DNA of 41,979 nt from DALYDK01 sp964477125 (GCA_964477125.1 CAYZCZ010000005.1:1-41979); one strand, 5' to 3'. Positions 17,477 to 24,248 are shown, counted from the stretch's first letter. Program-made: numbers and translations. The notes: generated from the sequence alone by a model not told the origin.

Positions 17477-18457
17477 ATGGACAAAATAAAAAAACGGGAA
17501 GATATCAAAATATTAAGCGTTGGCGCGGCAGTCCAAGATGTATATTTACAGGGCACAATTTTCGAGCCTAAAAAAGAACACAAGGAAATGGTCGAAGAGT
17601 TTGTTTTAGGCAGTAAGAATGACCTTGAAGCAGTAAATTATAGCACTGGTGGTGGTGCAACAAATGGTGCGGTTACTTTCGCCCGCCAAGGCTTACACAG
17701 TATGTATATGGGCAAAATTGGCCATGACGTTGCTGGCAAAGCTATACTAGATGATTTGCACAAAGATGGGGTAGATACCAGCTTGGTAGGCTATTCAAAA
17801 ACTGTTGGTAGTGGCTATTCGTGTATTTTATTAGCACCAAGTGGTGAAAGAACAATAATGTCTTATCGTGGAGCAAGCTCACATTATGAAATTCACCCAG
17901 AAGATTTTCATAATTCTCACCCAGATTGGATATATTTAACTTCTTTAGAGGGTAATTTTGAGGTTATTGACACTATTTTTGAATACGCCAAAGCTAATAA
18001 TATTAAAATTGCTATGAATCCAGGCAAAAAAGAACTGGAGGCTAAAGATCATTTAAAAAAACTTATTCCACAGCTGACTCTTCTATCTATGAATAAGGAA
18101 GAAATGCAACAAATTTACTCTGGTAAGACCTTGGAAGAGCTTGTTAGGCAAGCAAGCAAAGACGTACATTATGTAATTGTTACGGATGGCCCAAACGGCG
18201 CTATGGCTACCGACCGATGGCATATTGTTGGGGCAGGTATGTACGAAGACGTACCGGTAATTGATCGCACTGGTGCGGGGGATGCTTTTAGTAGTGGTTT
18301 TACAGCCATGATAGCTTCTGATGAAAGCCTGGAAGACGCAGTAATTTTCGCTAGTGCAAATTCAACAAATGTTGTTGCAACTATTGGGGCAAAAGCTGGA
18401 ATATTAAACCGTGAAGCTATAGTTCACAAGATGCCATTAGACGTCAAAGAAATTTAA
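17477..18457 (+). CDS. PfkB-family carbohydrate kinase
   Basis: This ribokinase-fold enzyme phosphorylates a sugar or nucleoside with ATP. The 326-residue protein has the first PfkB signature around GGGATNGAVTFARQG, the lid region (GHDVAGKAILDDL), NPGKKELEA, the nucleotide-site segment VIVTDGPNGAMA, and the second signature DRTGAGDAFSSGF with the catalytic aspartate of TGAGD. The N-terminus (ILSVGAAVQDVYLQG) is typical of the fold, although the following segment is longer than in ribokinase. The substrate (ribose, fructose, fructose-6-phosphate or adenosine) cannot be fixed from the sequence. The neighbouring aldolase and transketolase favour a hexose or pentose. No phosphofructokinase of the PfkA type is visible in the window. 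Confidence 0.9.
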   Translation: MDKIKKREDIKILSVGAAVQDVYLQGTIFEPKKEHKEMVEEFVLGSKNDLEAVNYSTGGGATNGAVTFARQGLHSMYMGKIGHDVAGKAILDDLHKDGVDTSLVGYSKTVGSGYSCILLAPSGERTIMSYRGASSHYEIHPEDFHNSHPDWIYLTSLEGNFEVIDTIFEYAKANNIKIAMNPGKKELEAKDHLKKLIPQLTLLSMNKEEMQQIYSGKTLEELVRQASKDVHYVIVTDGPNGAMATDRWHIVGAGMYEDVPVIDRTGAGDAFSSGFTAMIASDESLEDAVIFASANSTNVVATIGAKAGILNREAIVHKMPLDVKEI

Positions 18458-18460
18458 AAT

Positions 18461-18480
18461 TATGTTAAAATATAAGCATA
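18461..18480 (+). promoter_or_regulatory. Recurrent motif TATGTTAAAATATAAGCATA, copy 2
   Basis: This differs from the copy at 13494-13513 by one base and lies 26 nt before the next start. A TATAAA box (18496-18501) lies even closer to that start. Probably a promoter or operator. Confidence 0.5.
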
Positions 18481-18506
18481 AGTAATTAGGGCACTATAAA
18501 ACAAAT

Positions 18507-19766
18507 ATGTCACGAATAATATCAGAACTATTGGGCGCAACTGAACCTATGTTTAGTATTGCAATAAAACAGCTTGAACAGGCAAGTGGTAAGCCAGGTA
18601 TAGATGTTAGGTTAACGGGTGAAATAATTGGTCAGGTAATTCAAAAAACAAAAGACCTAGGACTTGACCCTAAGGATACAACTGGTAAAGAACTTTACTC
18701 TGCCTTGCTTGCCCAGTACCAAAAGCACGATGCACATCTAGCAAAAGCTATAGGCGGTAAAGATGCCGAAGATGTAAAAACATTAATGCCTCTTATAAAA
18801 AAATCGGCCGAAAAGGTTAAATTTGCTCGTAAAGTATGGGTGCTGAAAAAGAGTGTTGCCAAGGAATTCTTAAAACGGACTCCACCACCTACTATTATGA
18901 AAATATTAGGTTACAAAAGTATAGATAGCATGCTAAAAACAGAAAATATTCTTGAAGTTTATGGTGCATTAAGATTTGCAGAAAGCCCTGATTGGTTAAA
19001 TAATTTTGATGCTCATTATGACAATTTAAAGCCAAGTGATTTCGAAGAGCGTAATATTGAAATAGTTACTATGCCTGCAGACAGGTGGGGAGTTATTTCT
19101 GAAAATTTTGTGCATAAAAAGCGCCATAACATTACCCATGTTAAGGAAATGGGAATTATCTTAATGCTACCTGTGAAACAGGAAAAAATCCCGGGTATTA
19201 CAACAACAGTTCTGCCGCTTTTACTTCATTATATGAACGAAATTAAGCTTTACAGTACTTACTTTAAGCTACAACAAGTAAGGCCCGATTTTGCAAAAAT
19301 ATTTATGGAAACACTCATTGCCGATCCAGGCGAAGTAGCAGTTATGGCTGGCCAAAAGATACATTGGCGAGTTATACAACGCTATTTTGGAAAATTAGAA
19401 AATGAATATCATCCAGAAATTTTTGAACCCCATGTTCAACCCGAGGATTTGCACTGGCGAAAGGCTGAACATTTATTATATGAAATTGACCCAGAACTTG
19501 GATGGTGGCGTGACCTAGACTATGTTGGGGTTATGCATGCTGGCCGGCCAGTTACATTCAACTTAATGGATATTGCCGTAAGTTATAGTACCCAAACACC
19601 TTATAAAGAAAGAGCAATTTATCATTTCAGAGATAGTTTGTGGAATGAAGTTTTTGAACGTTATATGGGCGAAAAAACTCTAGAACAACAAGTTCTTAAA
19701 CAGCTCAATAACAGTATGATAGACCCAGAATCAATTCCTATTAGTGTACGCGGGCGGGGTTTTTAA
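18507..19766 (+). CDS. Conserved-looking protein of unknown function, 419 residues
   Basis: I cannot assign a family. The protein appears soluble and mostly helical at the N-terminus (residues 1-120, with IIGQVIQKTKDLGLDPKDTTGKE and a lysine-rich helix), then mixed. Notable are KRTPPPTIMKILGYKS (about 125-140), an aromatic- and histidine-rich central part (ISENFVHKKRHNITHVKEMG), LPLLLHYMNEIKLYSTYF, and a well-ordered C-terminal half with WRVIQRYFGK and GWWRDLDYVGVMHAGRP. No signal peptide, TM helix or nucleotide-binding motif is clear. Base composition matches the neighbours. The LOG-like gene begins 1 nt after its stop, so the two are probably co-translated and may be functionally linked. 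Confidence 0.85.
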   Translation: MSRIISELLGATEPMFSIAIKQLEQASGKPGIDVRLTGEIIGQVIQKTKDLGLDPKDTTGKELYSALLAQYQKHDAHLAKAIGGKDAEDVKTLMPLIKKSAEKVKFARKVWVLKKSVAKEFLKRTPPPTIMKILGYKSIDSMLKTENILEVYGALRFAESPDWLNNFDAHYDNLKPSDFEERNIEIVTMPADRWGVISENFVHKKRHNITHVKEMGIILMLPVKQEKIPGITTTVLPLLLHYMNEIKLYSTYFKLQQVRPDFAKIFMETLIADPGEVAVMAGQKIHWRVIQRYFGKLENEYHPEIFEPHVQPEDLHWRKAEHLLYEIDPELGWWRDLDYVGVMHAGRPVTFNLMDIAVSYSTQTPYKERAIYHFRDSLWNEVFERYMGEKTLEQQVLKQLNNSMIDPESIPISVRGRGF

Positions 19767-19767
19767 C

Positions 19768-20376
19768 TTGAATTATTCAATATGCATATCCGGAGCCGCT
19801 AGTGGTGAAACTGTTGAGCATTCTCAGAAACTAGCTGAGCGCTTAGGAACCGCTATTGCTAAAAGTGGGCATGTTGTGACTACTGGTGCAACTGTTGGGT
19901 TACCATTTTATGCAGCCAAAGCTGCCCGCAAAGCCGGTGGTCTTAGTATTGGTTTTTCACCAGCTTCAAGCCTACGGGAGCATGTCCATAAATATCGGTT
20001 ACCAATAGGTGTATTCGACTTTGTTAATTTTACTGGCCTAAACTACGTTGGCCGTGATGTGTACTTGGTGCAATCTAGTGACGCGGTTATCACTGTGGGT
20101 GGTCGTTTTGGTAGCTTGCATGAATTTACTACTGCCCTAGAAAGCAACATGCCCTGTGGTGTTTTACTAGGTAGTGGTGGTGCGGCAGATATGATACCTG
20201 ACTTGCTAGAAAAATTAGAAGCACCGCATAAAAAGTTAGTTATCCTTGAAGAAAGCCCTGAAATATTAGTAGAAAAAATTATAAAAATGCTAGATGAACA
20301 GATAGGTGACATAGATACTGTTGCTTTAGCTCATGAATGGTATTTAAAAAACGATAGTCATAGCCGAGCAGGATAA
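19768..20376 (+). CDS. LOG/SLOG-fold protein (lysine-decarboxylase-like, nucleotide-binding)
   Basis: This is a Rossmann-like protein related to the LOG/TIGR00725 group, which bind nucleotides or nucleotide derivatives. I start at TTG 19768 (MNYSICISGAASG), 1 nt after the previous stop; a GTG at 19744 is in frame but lies inside the preceding gene. The 202-residue protein has SGAASGETVEHSQKLAERLG, a VTTGATVGLPFYAAKAARKAGG segment shaped like the family's GGG-loop region, and VITVGGRFGSLHEFTTALE, which matches the LOG signature PGGxGTxxE with GS in place of GT. The signature's glutamate is kept. Family members include cytokinin-type phosphoribohydrolases and DNA-uptake SLOG proteins; no specific reaction can be assigned. 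A strong hairpin (20397-20474) follows. Confidence 0.82.
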   Translation: MNYSICISGAASGETVEHSQKLAERLGTAIAKSGHVVTTGATVGLPFYAAKAARKAGGLSIGFSPASSLREHVHKYRLPIGVFDFVNFTGLNYVGRDVYLVQSSDAVITVGGRFGSLHEFTTALESNMPCGVLLGSGGAADMIPDLLEKLEAPHKKLVILEESPEILVEKIIKMLDEQIGDIDTVALAHEWYLKNDSHSRAG

Positions 20377-20396
20377 AACCTATATAAATTAAAACA

Positions 20397-20474
20397 CCCG
20401 AGGTACCGGGCCCCAATACATGGTGCTGGCATTTTTGTGCCTAGCCTATATATTGGGGCCCAAGTAACCTCGGG
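20397..20474 (-). terminator. Long GC-rich hairpin, probable terminator of the reverse-strand GC-rich gene
   Basis: CCCGAGGT (20397-20404) pairs with ACCTCGGG (20467-20474), and inside that GGGCCCCAATA (20408-20418) pairs exactly with TATTGGGGCCC (20451-20461). The loop contains a further small stem (GGCA/TGCC). On the reverse strand the stem is followed by TGTTTTAATTTAT, a reasonable U-rich tail. It may serve both convergent genes. Confidence 0.8.
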
Positions 20475-20478
20475 TTTG

Positions 20479-20892
20479 TCAGCCTGCCCTTTTGCAGGGG
20501 GTGATGGTGTAGTTGAAGCTGTCACCTTCTTCTACCTGGGCAAGCGCAAGGAAGCTGACGCCGTCGACAGTACGTGTTCTAAGGACGTACTGTCTGTCAC
20601 ACGCAACAGCGCTAACCATCACGTTTGCGTTTGCACTGTTGGGCTCGATGTAGGTGATGTTGTCGAAGCCAATCGACTCCATCACCTCGATGATCTGCGG
20701 CTTCTGGTACTGCTGTACCAGGTAGTAGCCGCCGACGGCGGCCACCACCGCCAGAACCAACAGCACCACCCAAAGTCGGGCATTGCCTCTTCTCTCCTTC
20801 TTGGGCTTGCGCTTGCGCTTCTCGGTGGTCCATTGGCCTCCTAGAAGCTCTTCTCCGGACACCGTCCTCGGAGCTGTTGCCTGGTCCATCAT
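20479..20892 (-). CDS. GC-rich small membrane-anchored protein, unknown function
   Basis: I do not recognise this 137-residue protein. A cytoplasmic N-terminus with a very basic run (EKRKRKPKKERRGNA, about residues 24-38) precedes one TM helix (about 41-61, LWVVLLVLAVVAAVGGYYLV). A roughly 75-residue external domain follows, with two cysteines (in VACDRQ and TPCKRAG). GAGGAAAA lies before ATGATG at 20887-20892; either ATG could start. The gene is about 50-60% GC by hand counts of several lines, against roughly 33-40% around it, and it prefers GC-ending codons. Overlapping open frames on both strands exist because of the GC content. I chose this one for its promoter, Shine-Dalgarno, TM topology and terminator. 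It looks acquired. Confidence 0.75.
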   Translation of the reverse strand: MMDQATAPRTVSGEELLGGQWTTEKRKRKPKKERRGNARLWVVLLVLAVVAAVGGYYLVQQYQKPQIIEVMESIGFDNITYIEPNSANANVMVSAVACDRQYVLRTRTVDGVSFLALAQVEEGDSFNYTITPCKRAG

Positions 20893-20925
20893 TTTTCCTC
20901 TTTCGTTTGGGGAAGGGACTGAACA

Positions 20926-20955
20926 ATTTTACACAATTAAATAGCATTTTGTCAA
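20926..20955 (-). promoter_or_regulatory. Strong promoter of the GC-rich membrane-protein gene
   Basis: Reading the reverse strand, TTGACA (20955-20950), an 18-nt spacer and TAAAAT (20931-20926) lie about 35 nt before the ATG. The leader holds GAGGAAAA. The consensus -35 box is better than in most genes of the window. It sits in AT-rich DNA at the edge of the GC-rich island. Confidence 0.75.
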
Positions 20956-20994
20956 GGGTATATAGCCGTTAGATATATAAATTATAAAAAAAGG

Positions 20995-21000
20995 TATAAT
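20995..21000 (+). promoter_or_regulatory. -10 box of uvrB, start-proximal
   Basis: A perfect TATAAT ends 9 nt before the uvrB ATG (21010), with no Shine-Dalgarno between. This predicts a leaderless or near-leaderless mRNA. Confidence 0.6.
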
Positions 21001-21009
21001 TAAACAGAT

Positions 21010-22524
21010 ATGCAGGAAAAATTTGAGCTAACTACAACCTATAAGCCTACCGGAGACCAGCCAGGGGCTATTAAAAAGTTAGTCCATGGTTTAAATAGTG
21101 GCCAAAAAGAGCAGGTTTTATTAGGTGTTACCGGTAGCGGTAAAACCTTTACCATGGCCAATGTTATTCAGCAGGTTCAAAAACCTACGTTAGTTTTAGC
21201 TCATAATAAAACACTAGCTGCCCAGTTGTACAACGAATTTAAAACATTTTTTCCTAACAACGCCGTCCATTATTTTGTCAGTTATTTTGATTACTACCAA
21301 CCCGAGGCATACATTGCCCGAAGTGATACCTATATAGAAAAAGATAGCCAAATAAATGAAGAAATTGACCGTATGCGACATTCAGCCACAAGTGCTTTAC
21401 TTAGCAGGAGGGACGTAATTATTGTTGCCAGCGTTTCTTGTATTTACGGTATAGGTAGCGTAGACGATTACGGCGCAATGGCCGTCAGCGTAAAGGTCGG
21501 TGAACGCAAAGTTCGCGACAAATTCTTGCGCCAGCTAACCGATATTCAGTATCACCGCAACGATATTTCATTTACTCGGAGCACATTTAGGGTGCACGGC
21601 GATGTAGTAGATGTATTCCCGGCTGGTGAAGAAGTTGCTTGCCGAATAGAATTCTTTGGTGACGAAATAGACCGAATTACCCAAATAAACCCCTTAACAG
21701 GCGAAATTGAAAAAAACTTAGATAGTTATAAAATTTACCCAGGTAGCCATTACGTTACACCACAACAAAAGCTTAAACTTGCACTTGGTAAAATTCAAAC
21801 AGAGTTAGAAGAAAGACTCCGCTATTATGACAAAAATAACCTGTACATAGAATCCCAGCGCATTGGCCAGCGGACTAAATACGACCTAGAAATGATGGAA
21901 GAGACAGGTTTTGTAAAAGGTATTGAAAACTACAGCAGGTATCTAACCAACCGTGAACCAGGTGAACAGCCAGCAACTTTACTTGATTATTTTCCAGACG
22001 ATTATTTGCTTATGATAGATGAAAGCCACATGACATTGCCACAAGTTAGGGGCATGTATAACGGAGACAGAGCTCGCAAAGAAGTACTTGTAGAGCATGG
22101 GTTTAGGTTGCCTAGCGCACTAGATAACCGCCCACTTACATTTAGCGAGTTCGAACGGCATATAAACCAAGCAATTTATGTTTCGGCTACACCCGCCGAA
22201 TATGAGCTGACACACTCACCAGAGCCCATACAGCAGGTTATAAGGCCAACTGGCTTACTTGACCCAGTTATAGAGGTACGGCCAGTAGACGGCCAGGTAG
22301 ATGATTTAATAGCCGAAATTCGCGATCGGATTGCTAAACACCAAAGGGTACTGGTTACCACTTTAACCAAAAGAATGGCCGAAGATTTAACAGATTACCT
22401 AGAAGANNNNNNNNNNNNNNNNNNNNNNNNNNNNNNNNNNNNNNNNNNNNNNNNNNNNNNNNNNNNNNNNNNNNNNNNNNNNNNNNNNNNNNNNNNNNNN
22501 NNNNNNAAAATCATAAGAATATAA
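21010..22524 (+). CDS. uvrB: Excinuclease ABC subunit B, interrupted by an assembly gap
   Basis: UvrB is the damage-verifying helicase-like subunit of nucleotide excision repair and works with UvrA and UvrC. The visible 465 residues contain Walker A (GVTGSGKTFTMAN), the beta-hairpin region YFDYYQPEAYIARSDTYIEKD, the Walker B LMIDESHMT, YVSATPAEYEL and LVTTLTKRMAEDLTDYLE. The gap starts there (22407). UvrB is usually about 660-670 residues, so about 190 residues (motifs V-VI and the UVR domain) are missing and the 100 Ns underestimate the gap. The bases just after the gap can read KIIRI-stop (to 22524), a plausible end of the C-terminal UVR helix; this join is inference. The gene is probably intact in the organism. 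Confidence 0.92.
   Translation: MQEKFELTTTYKPTGDQPGAIKKLVHGLNSGQKEQVLLGVTGSGKTFTMANVIQQVQKPTLVLAHNKTLAAQLYNEFKTFFPNNAVHYFVSYFDYYQPEAYIARSDTYIEKDSQINEEIDRMRHSATSALLSRRDVIIVASVSCIYGIGSVDDYGAMAVSVKVGERKVRDKFLRQLTDIQYHRNDISFTRSTFRVHGDVVDVFPAGEEVACRIEFFGDEIDRITQINPLTGEIEKNLDSYKIYPGSHYVTPQQKLKLALGKIQTELEERLRYYDKNNLYIESQRIGQRTKYDLEMMEETGFVKGIENYSRYLTNREPGEQPATLLDYFPDDYLLMIDESHMTLPQVRGMYNGDRARKEVLVEHGFRLPSALDNRPLTFSEFERHINQAIYVSATPAEYELTHSPEPIQQVIRPTGLLDPVIEVRPVDGQVDDLIAEIRDRIAKHQRVLVTTLTKRMAEDLTDYLEXXXXXXXXXXXXXXXXXXXXXXXXXXXXXXXXXXKIIRI
22407..22506. other. Assembly gap (100 N) hiding the uvrB 3' part
   Basis: The flanks share no duplicated 55-mer, and most of the conserved UvrB C-terminus is absent, so real sequence (about 0.5 kb or more) is missing. 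Because the GC-rich element begins about 190 nt further on, this join should also be treated as a possible misassembly. Confidence 0.92.
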
Positions 22525-22698
22525 TTTTAAGGATTGACAAATTGTCAAAAAAGTCGCAGTATTTCATTAATCCATGAGTCGAGGAGTGGGAGGACTAATG
22601 ATGGCGTATATTAACAACTTAGAAAAAAGTTTTGCAATGTTATAGACAATTACCGTATTACCAAATATGTTACAAAAATATTCGTTTATATCATACAT

Positions 22699-22718
22699 TG
22701 CAAACTAGATAGTCATTG
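22699..22718. repeat. Left inverted repeat of the cassette
   Basis: This pairs with 24180-24199 (19 of 20 positions). It lies about 175 nt after the putative uvrB stop. Confidence 0.85.
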
Positions 22719-22802
22719 GGTCTTTATATCTGGGCATTTTTTGCCCGCAGTATTTACCCAAAGACATCAACTACTACAATATCTTCATGTATTGCCCAAG
22801 AT

Positions 22803-22929
22803 GGGTGCGACTCAATATATTCGATATGCTAATTTCATTCCGATCAGTAAAAGATTTTAATTCTGAACTTGATTCAGGATCCATCCCAGGATGTAAGAGC
22901 TACGAAATCTAATATACCGAGTCGCACCC
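22803..22929. repeat. Long inverted repeat with nested palindrome
   Basis: GGGTGCGACTC (22803-22813) pairs exactly with GAGTCGCACCC (22919-22929). After a 2-nt mismatch, TATATT (22816-22821) pairs with AATATA (22911-22916). The loop contains CTGAACTTGATTCAG (22863-22877), a 5-bp palindrome followed by GGATCC and a further ATCC/GGAT stem. From memory, this CTGAAC-TTGATTCAGGAT core recurs as an extragenic palindrome in genomes of several phyla; that identity needs a search. Confidence 0.75.
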
Positions 22930-22993
22930 TTCATGGGGGGCAAGCGACCGTGTTTGGAAATACCAGTGCGTAGCCCCCAAGGAGGGCAGAATC

Positions 22994-24097
22994 ATGAGGA
23001 AGATCATCGGTTTCTTGACGGCATTGGTCGTCATTTCCTGGTTGGTGGGGTTCGCTTCACCAGCTTCGGCTGACAGCATCACAATCAAAGCACATGTGGA
23101 GGCAGTAGCAATTGTCGACGCACATGCTGAGGCTTCTGCAAACGGGGAAGTATCAGCGTATTCGTACGTTGGTGCTCAAATCCGATCCAAAGCTAAGACC
23201 ACAAAGAAGTGTATGTGGTCAACAGGCTACAACTCGACGTCAACAAGCTGGTTCTACGACGGTGTACCGTCCAGAATCTGCAAGTTGAAGAATCCCAAAT
23301 TCCACCTTGGCTACAAGGTCTACTGGATCAAGGTCGCTGGTGGAACGTCGGGTAGTCACTGCGGTAACTTCTTCCGACCCACAGTCGGACCAGGAACTCG
23401 CGCAGTAGTTCTGGATGTGAGGGCAGGCAGTACCGCCAAGATCAAGGTCAGCTCTTGCGTATCAGCGCGCGTAACTGCAAAGGTTGCGGTAACGCTCAGC
23501 TATTCCTACAACGGTGAAAACAAAATCGTTGTTAAGGTTGTGGATGCGACAAGCGACTGGGCCAAGGCGTGCGATGAGGCTGTGGCCAAGATCAAGGTCA
23601 CGAAACACCTAAGCCTACGTGCGAGTGGAGATGCAATCACGAAGGCTAAGGCAACCGCTTCGGCTAAAGCACGGGCGAAGGCTCAAGCGAATGCAGAAGC
23701 AAACGTCAAGGTGAAGGCTCAGGCTAGTGTGGACCTCGAAATTGAGATTCCCATTACCCCGCCACCTACGCCGACGCCGGCACCAATGTTCATACAGTTC
23801 CGTGAGTTCAATGACCTTGAAGTCAAGTGGACTTCAGATCACTGTGTGACAGTGGATACGCCTGCGGGGCACAGTGCTACGGTCTACTGGACCGCAGTCT
23901 ACGGGTCGTTCGCGATTCCGCAGAAAACAGCACAAGATGGTGTTCAGATCTGTTCCTTGTACAAGGCGCCTTCCGAGGTACCAAACGGTGGAACAGATAC
24001 GATCACAGTAACGGCAACCGATAACGTGACTGACAAGTCTGTTACGAAGTCTACTTTGCCGTTTGTGATCCAGCCTACAGCACAGCCTCCGTTGTAG
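22994..24097 (+). CDS. GC-rich secreted protein with Ala/Lys alternating region and Ig-like C-terminal domain
   Basis: I do not recognise a named family. The 367-residue product has a clear signal peptide (MRKIIGFLTALVVISWLVGF..., likely cut after PASA near residue 26). Two stretches show alternating Ala with Lys, Val or Ser (about 31-60 and 215-248, for example ASAKARAKAQANAEANVKVK). A middle domain contains four or more cysteines, then a Pro/Thr linker (TPPPTPTPAP), then an Ig-like domain ending DTITVTATDN. There is no sortase motif or TM anchor. AAGGAGGG is ideal. GC content is about 52-55% in lines I counted, far above the neighbours, with GC-ending codons. It lies inside the 20-bp inverted-repeat segment, upstream of another surface-protein gene. 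Confidence 0.88.
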   Translation: MRKIIGFLTALVVISWLVGFASPASADSITIKAHVEAVAIVDAHAEASANGEVSAYSYVGAQIRSKAKTTKKCMWSTGYNSTSTSWFYDGVPSRICKLKNPKFHLGYKVYWIKVAGGTSGSHCGNFFRPTVGPGTRAVVLDVRAGSTAKIKVSSCVSARVTAKVAVTLSYSYNGENKIVVKVVDATSDWAKACDEAVAKIKVTKHLSLRASGDAITKAKATASAKARAKAQANAEANVKVKAQASVDLEIEIPITPPPTPTPAPMFIQFREFNDLEVKWTSDHCVTVDTPAGHSATVYWTAVYGSFAIPQKTAQDGVQICSLYKAPSEVPNGGTDTITVTATDNVTDKSVTKSTLPFVIQPTAQPPL

Positions 24098-24111
24098 GTG
24101 TAGTAGTTGGT

Positions 24112-24169
24112 GTTGTTGCGGTGTGCACGGGCGAGGTTCAATCTCTCGCCCGTGCCCCCGCACAACAAC
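24112..24169 (+). terminator. Long GC-rich hairpin after the GC-rich secreted-protein gene
   Basis: GTTGTTG (24112-24118) pairs with CAACAAC (24163-24169), and GCACGGGCGAG (24125-24135) pairs exactly with CTCGCCCGTGC (24145-24155) around a 9-nt loop. No T-run follows on either strand, so intrinsic termination is doubtful. It may instead stabilise the mRNA end or mark the end of the cassette. Confidence 0.7.
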
Positions 24170-24179
24170 CATGTAGGTT

Positions 24180-24199
24180 CAATGACTATCTAGTTCGCA
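24180..24199. repeat. Right inverted repeat of the cassette
   Basis: Reverse complement of 22699-22718 with one mismatch. It ends 49 nt before the next start codon (24249). Confidence 0.85.
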
Positions 24200-24248
24200 T
24201 TAGAAATTAATCAAATAAATCCACTCAACTATTTTAAAGGAGGTTGAT

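Larger units (their letters stand above)
22525..22993. other. Structured 469-nt non-coding stretch upstream of the GC-rich secreted-protein gene
   Basis: No convincing gene lies here. In order it holds: the palindrome TTGACAAATTGTCAA (22534-22548); a short open frame with a good GGGAGG before ATGATG (22598) ending at TAG 22643-22645, coding only about 16 residues; the left 20-bp inverted repeat (22699-22718); a small hairpin GGGCA/TGCCC (22732-22746); a 23-nt inverted repeat with a loop of about 80 nt (22803-22929); a G6/C5 stem (from 22935 to about 22979) directly before AAGGAGGG; and the start codon of the next gene. The density of structure suggests a regulatory leader or element end rather than ordinary spacer. 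Confidence 0.7.
22699..24199. mobile_element. Candidate GC-rich cassette bounded by 20-bp inverted repeats
   Basis: TGCAAACTAGATAGTCATTG (22699-22718) is the reverse complement of 24180-24199 with one mismatch, including 16 contiguous matching bases. The segment of about 1.5 kb between them holds a single GC-rich secreted-protein gene, a long 5' structured leader and a long 3' hairpin. No transposase, integrase or target-site duplication is visible, so it would have to be a non-autonomous or invertible element. The repeats themselves lie in AT-rich DNA. The repeats are seen directly; mobility is inference. Confidence 0.4.

Noticed and set aside
20437..20947. Alternative open frames on both strands in the GC-rich island
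   Set aside because: High GC removes stop codons in other frames. Only the 20479-20892 reverse frame has a promoter, Shine-Dalgarno, TM-plus-basic topology and a terminator.
20381..20984. 11-bp direct repeat TATATAAATTA on both sides of the reverse-strand GC-rich gene (20381-20391 and 20974-20984) as a target-site duplication
   Set aside because: The sequence is pure A/T in AT-rich spacer and could match by chance; no terminal inverted repeat accompanies it.
23827..24172. Open frames opposite to or out of phase with the 3' part of the GC-rich secreted-protein gene
   Set aside because: They follow from GC content and the hairpin. They lack start signals and have Cys/Arg-rich, unlikely compositions.
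22699..24199. Calling the inverted-repeat segment a proven transposon
   Set aside because: No transposase, no target-site duplication and only one copy in view. It is listed as a candidate only.
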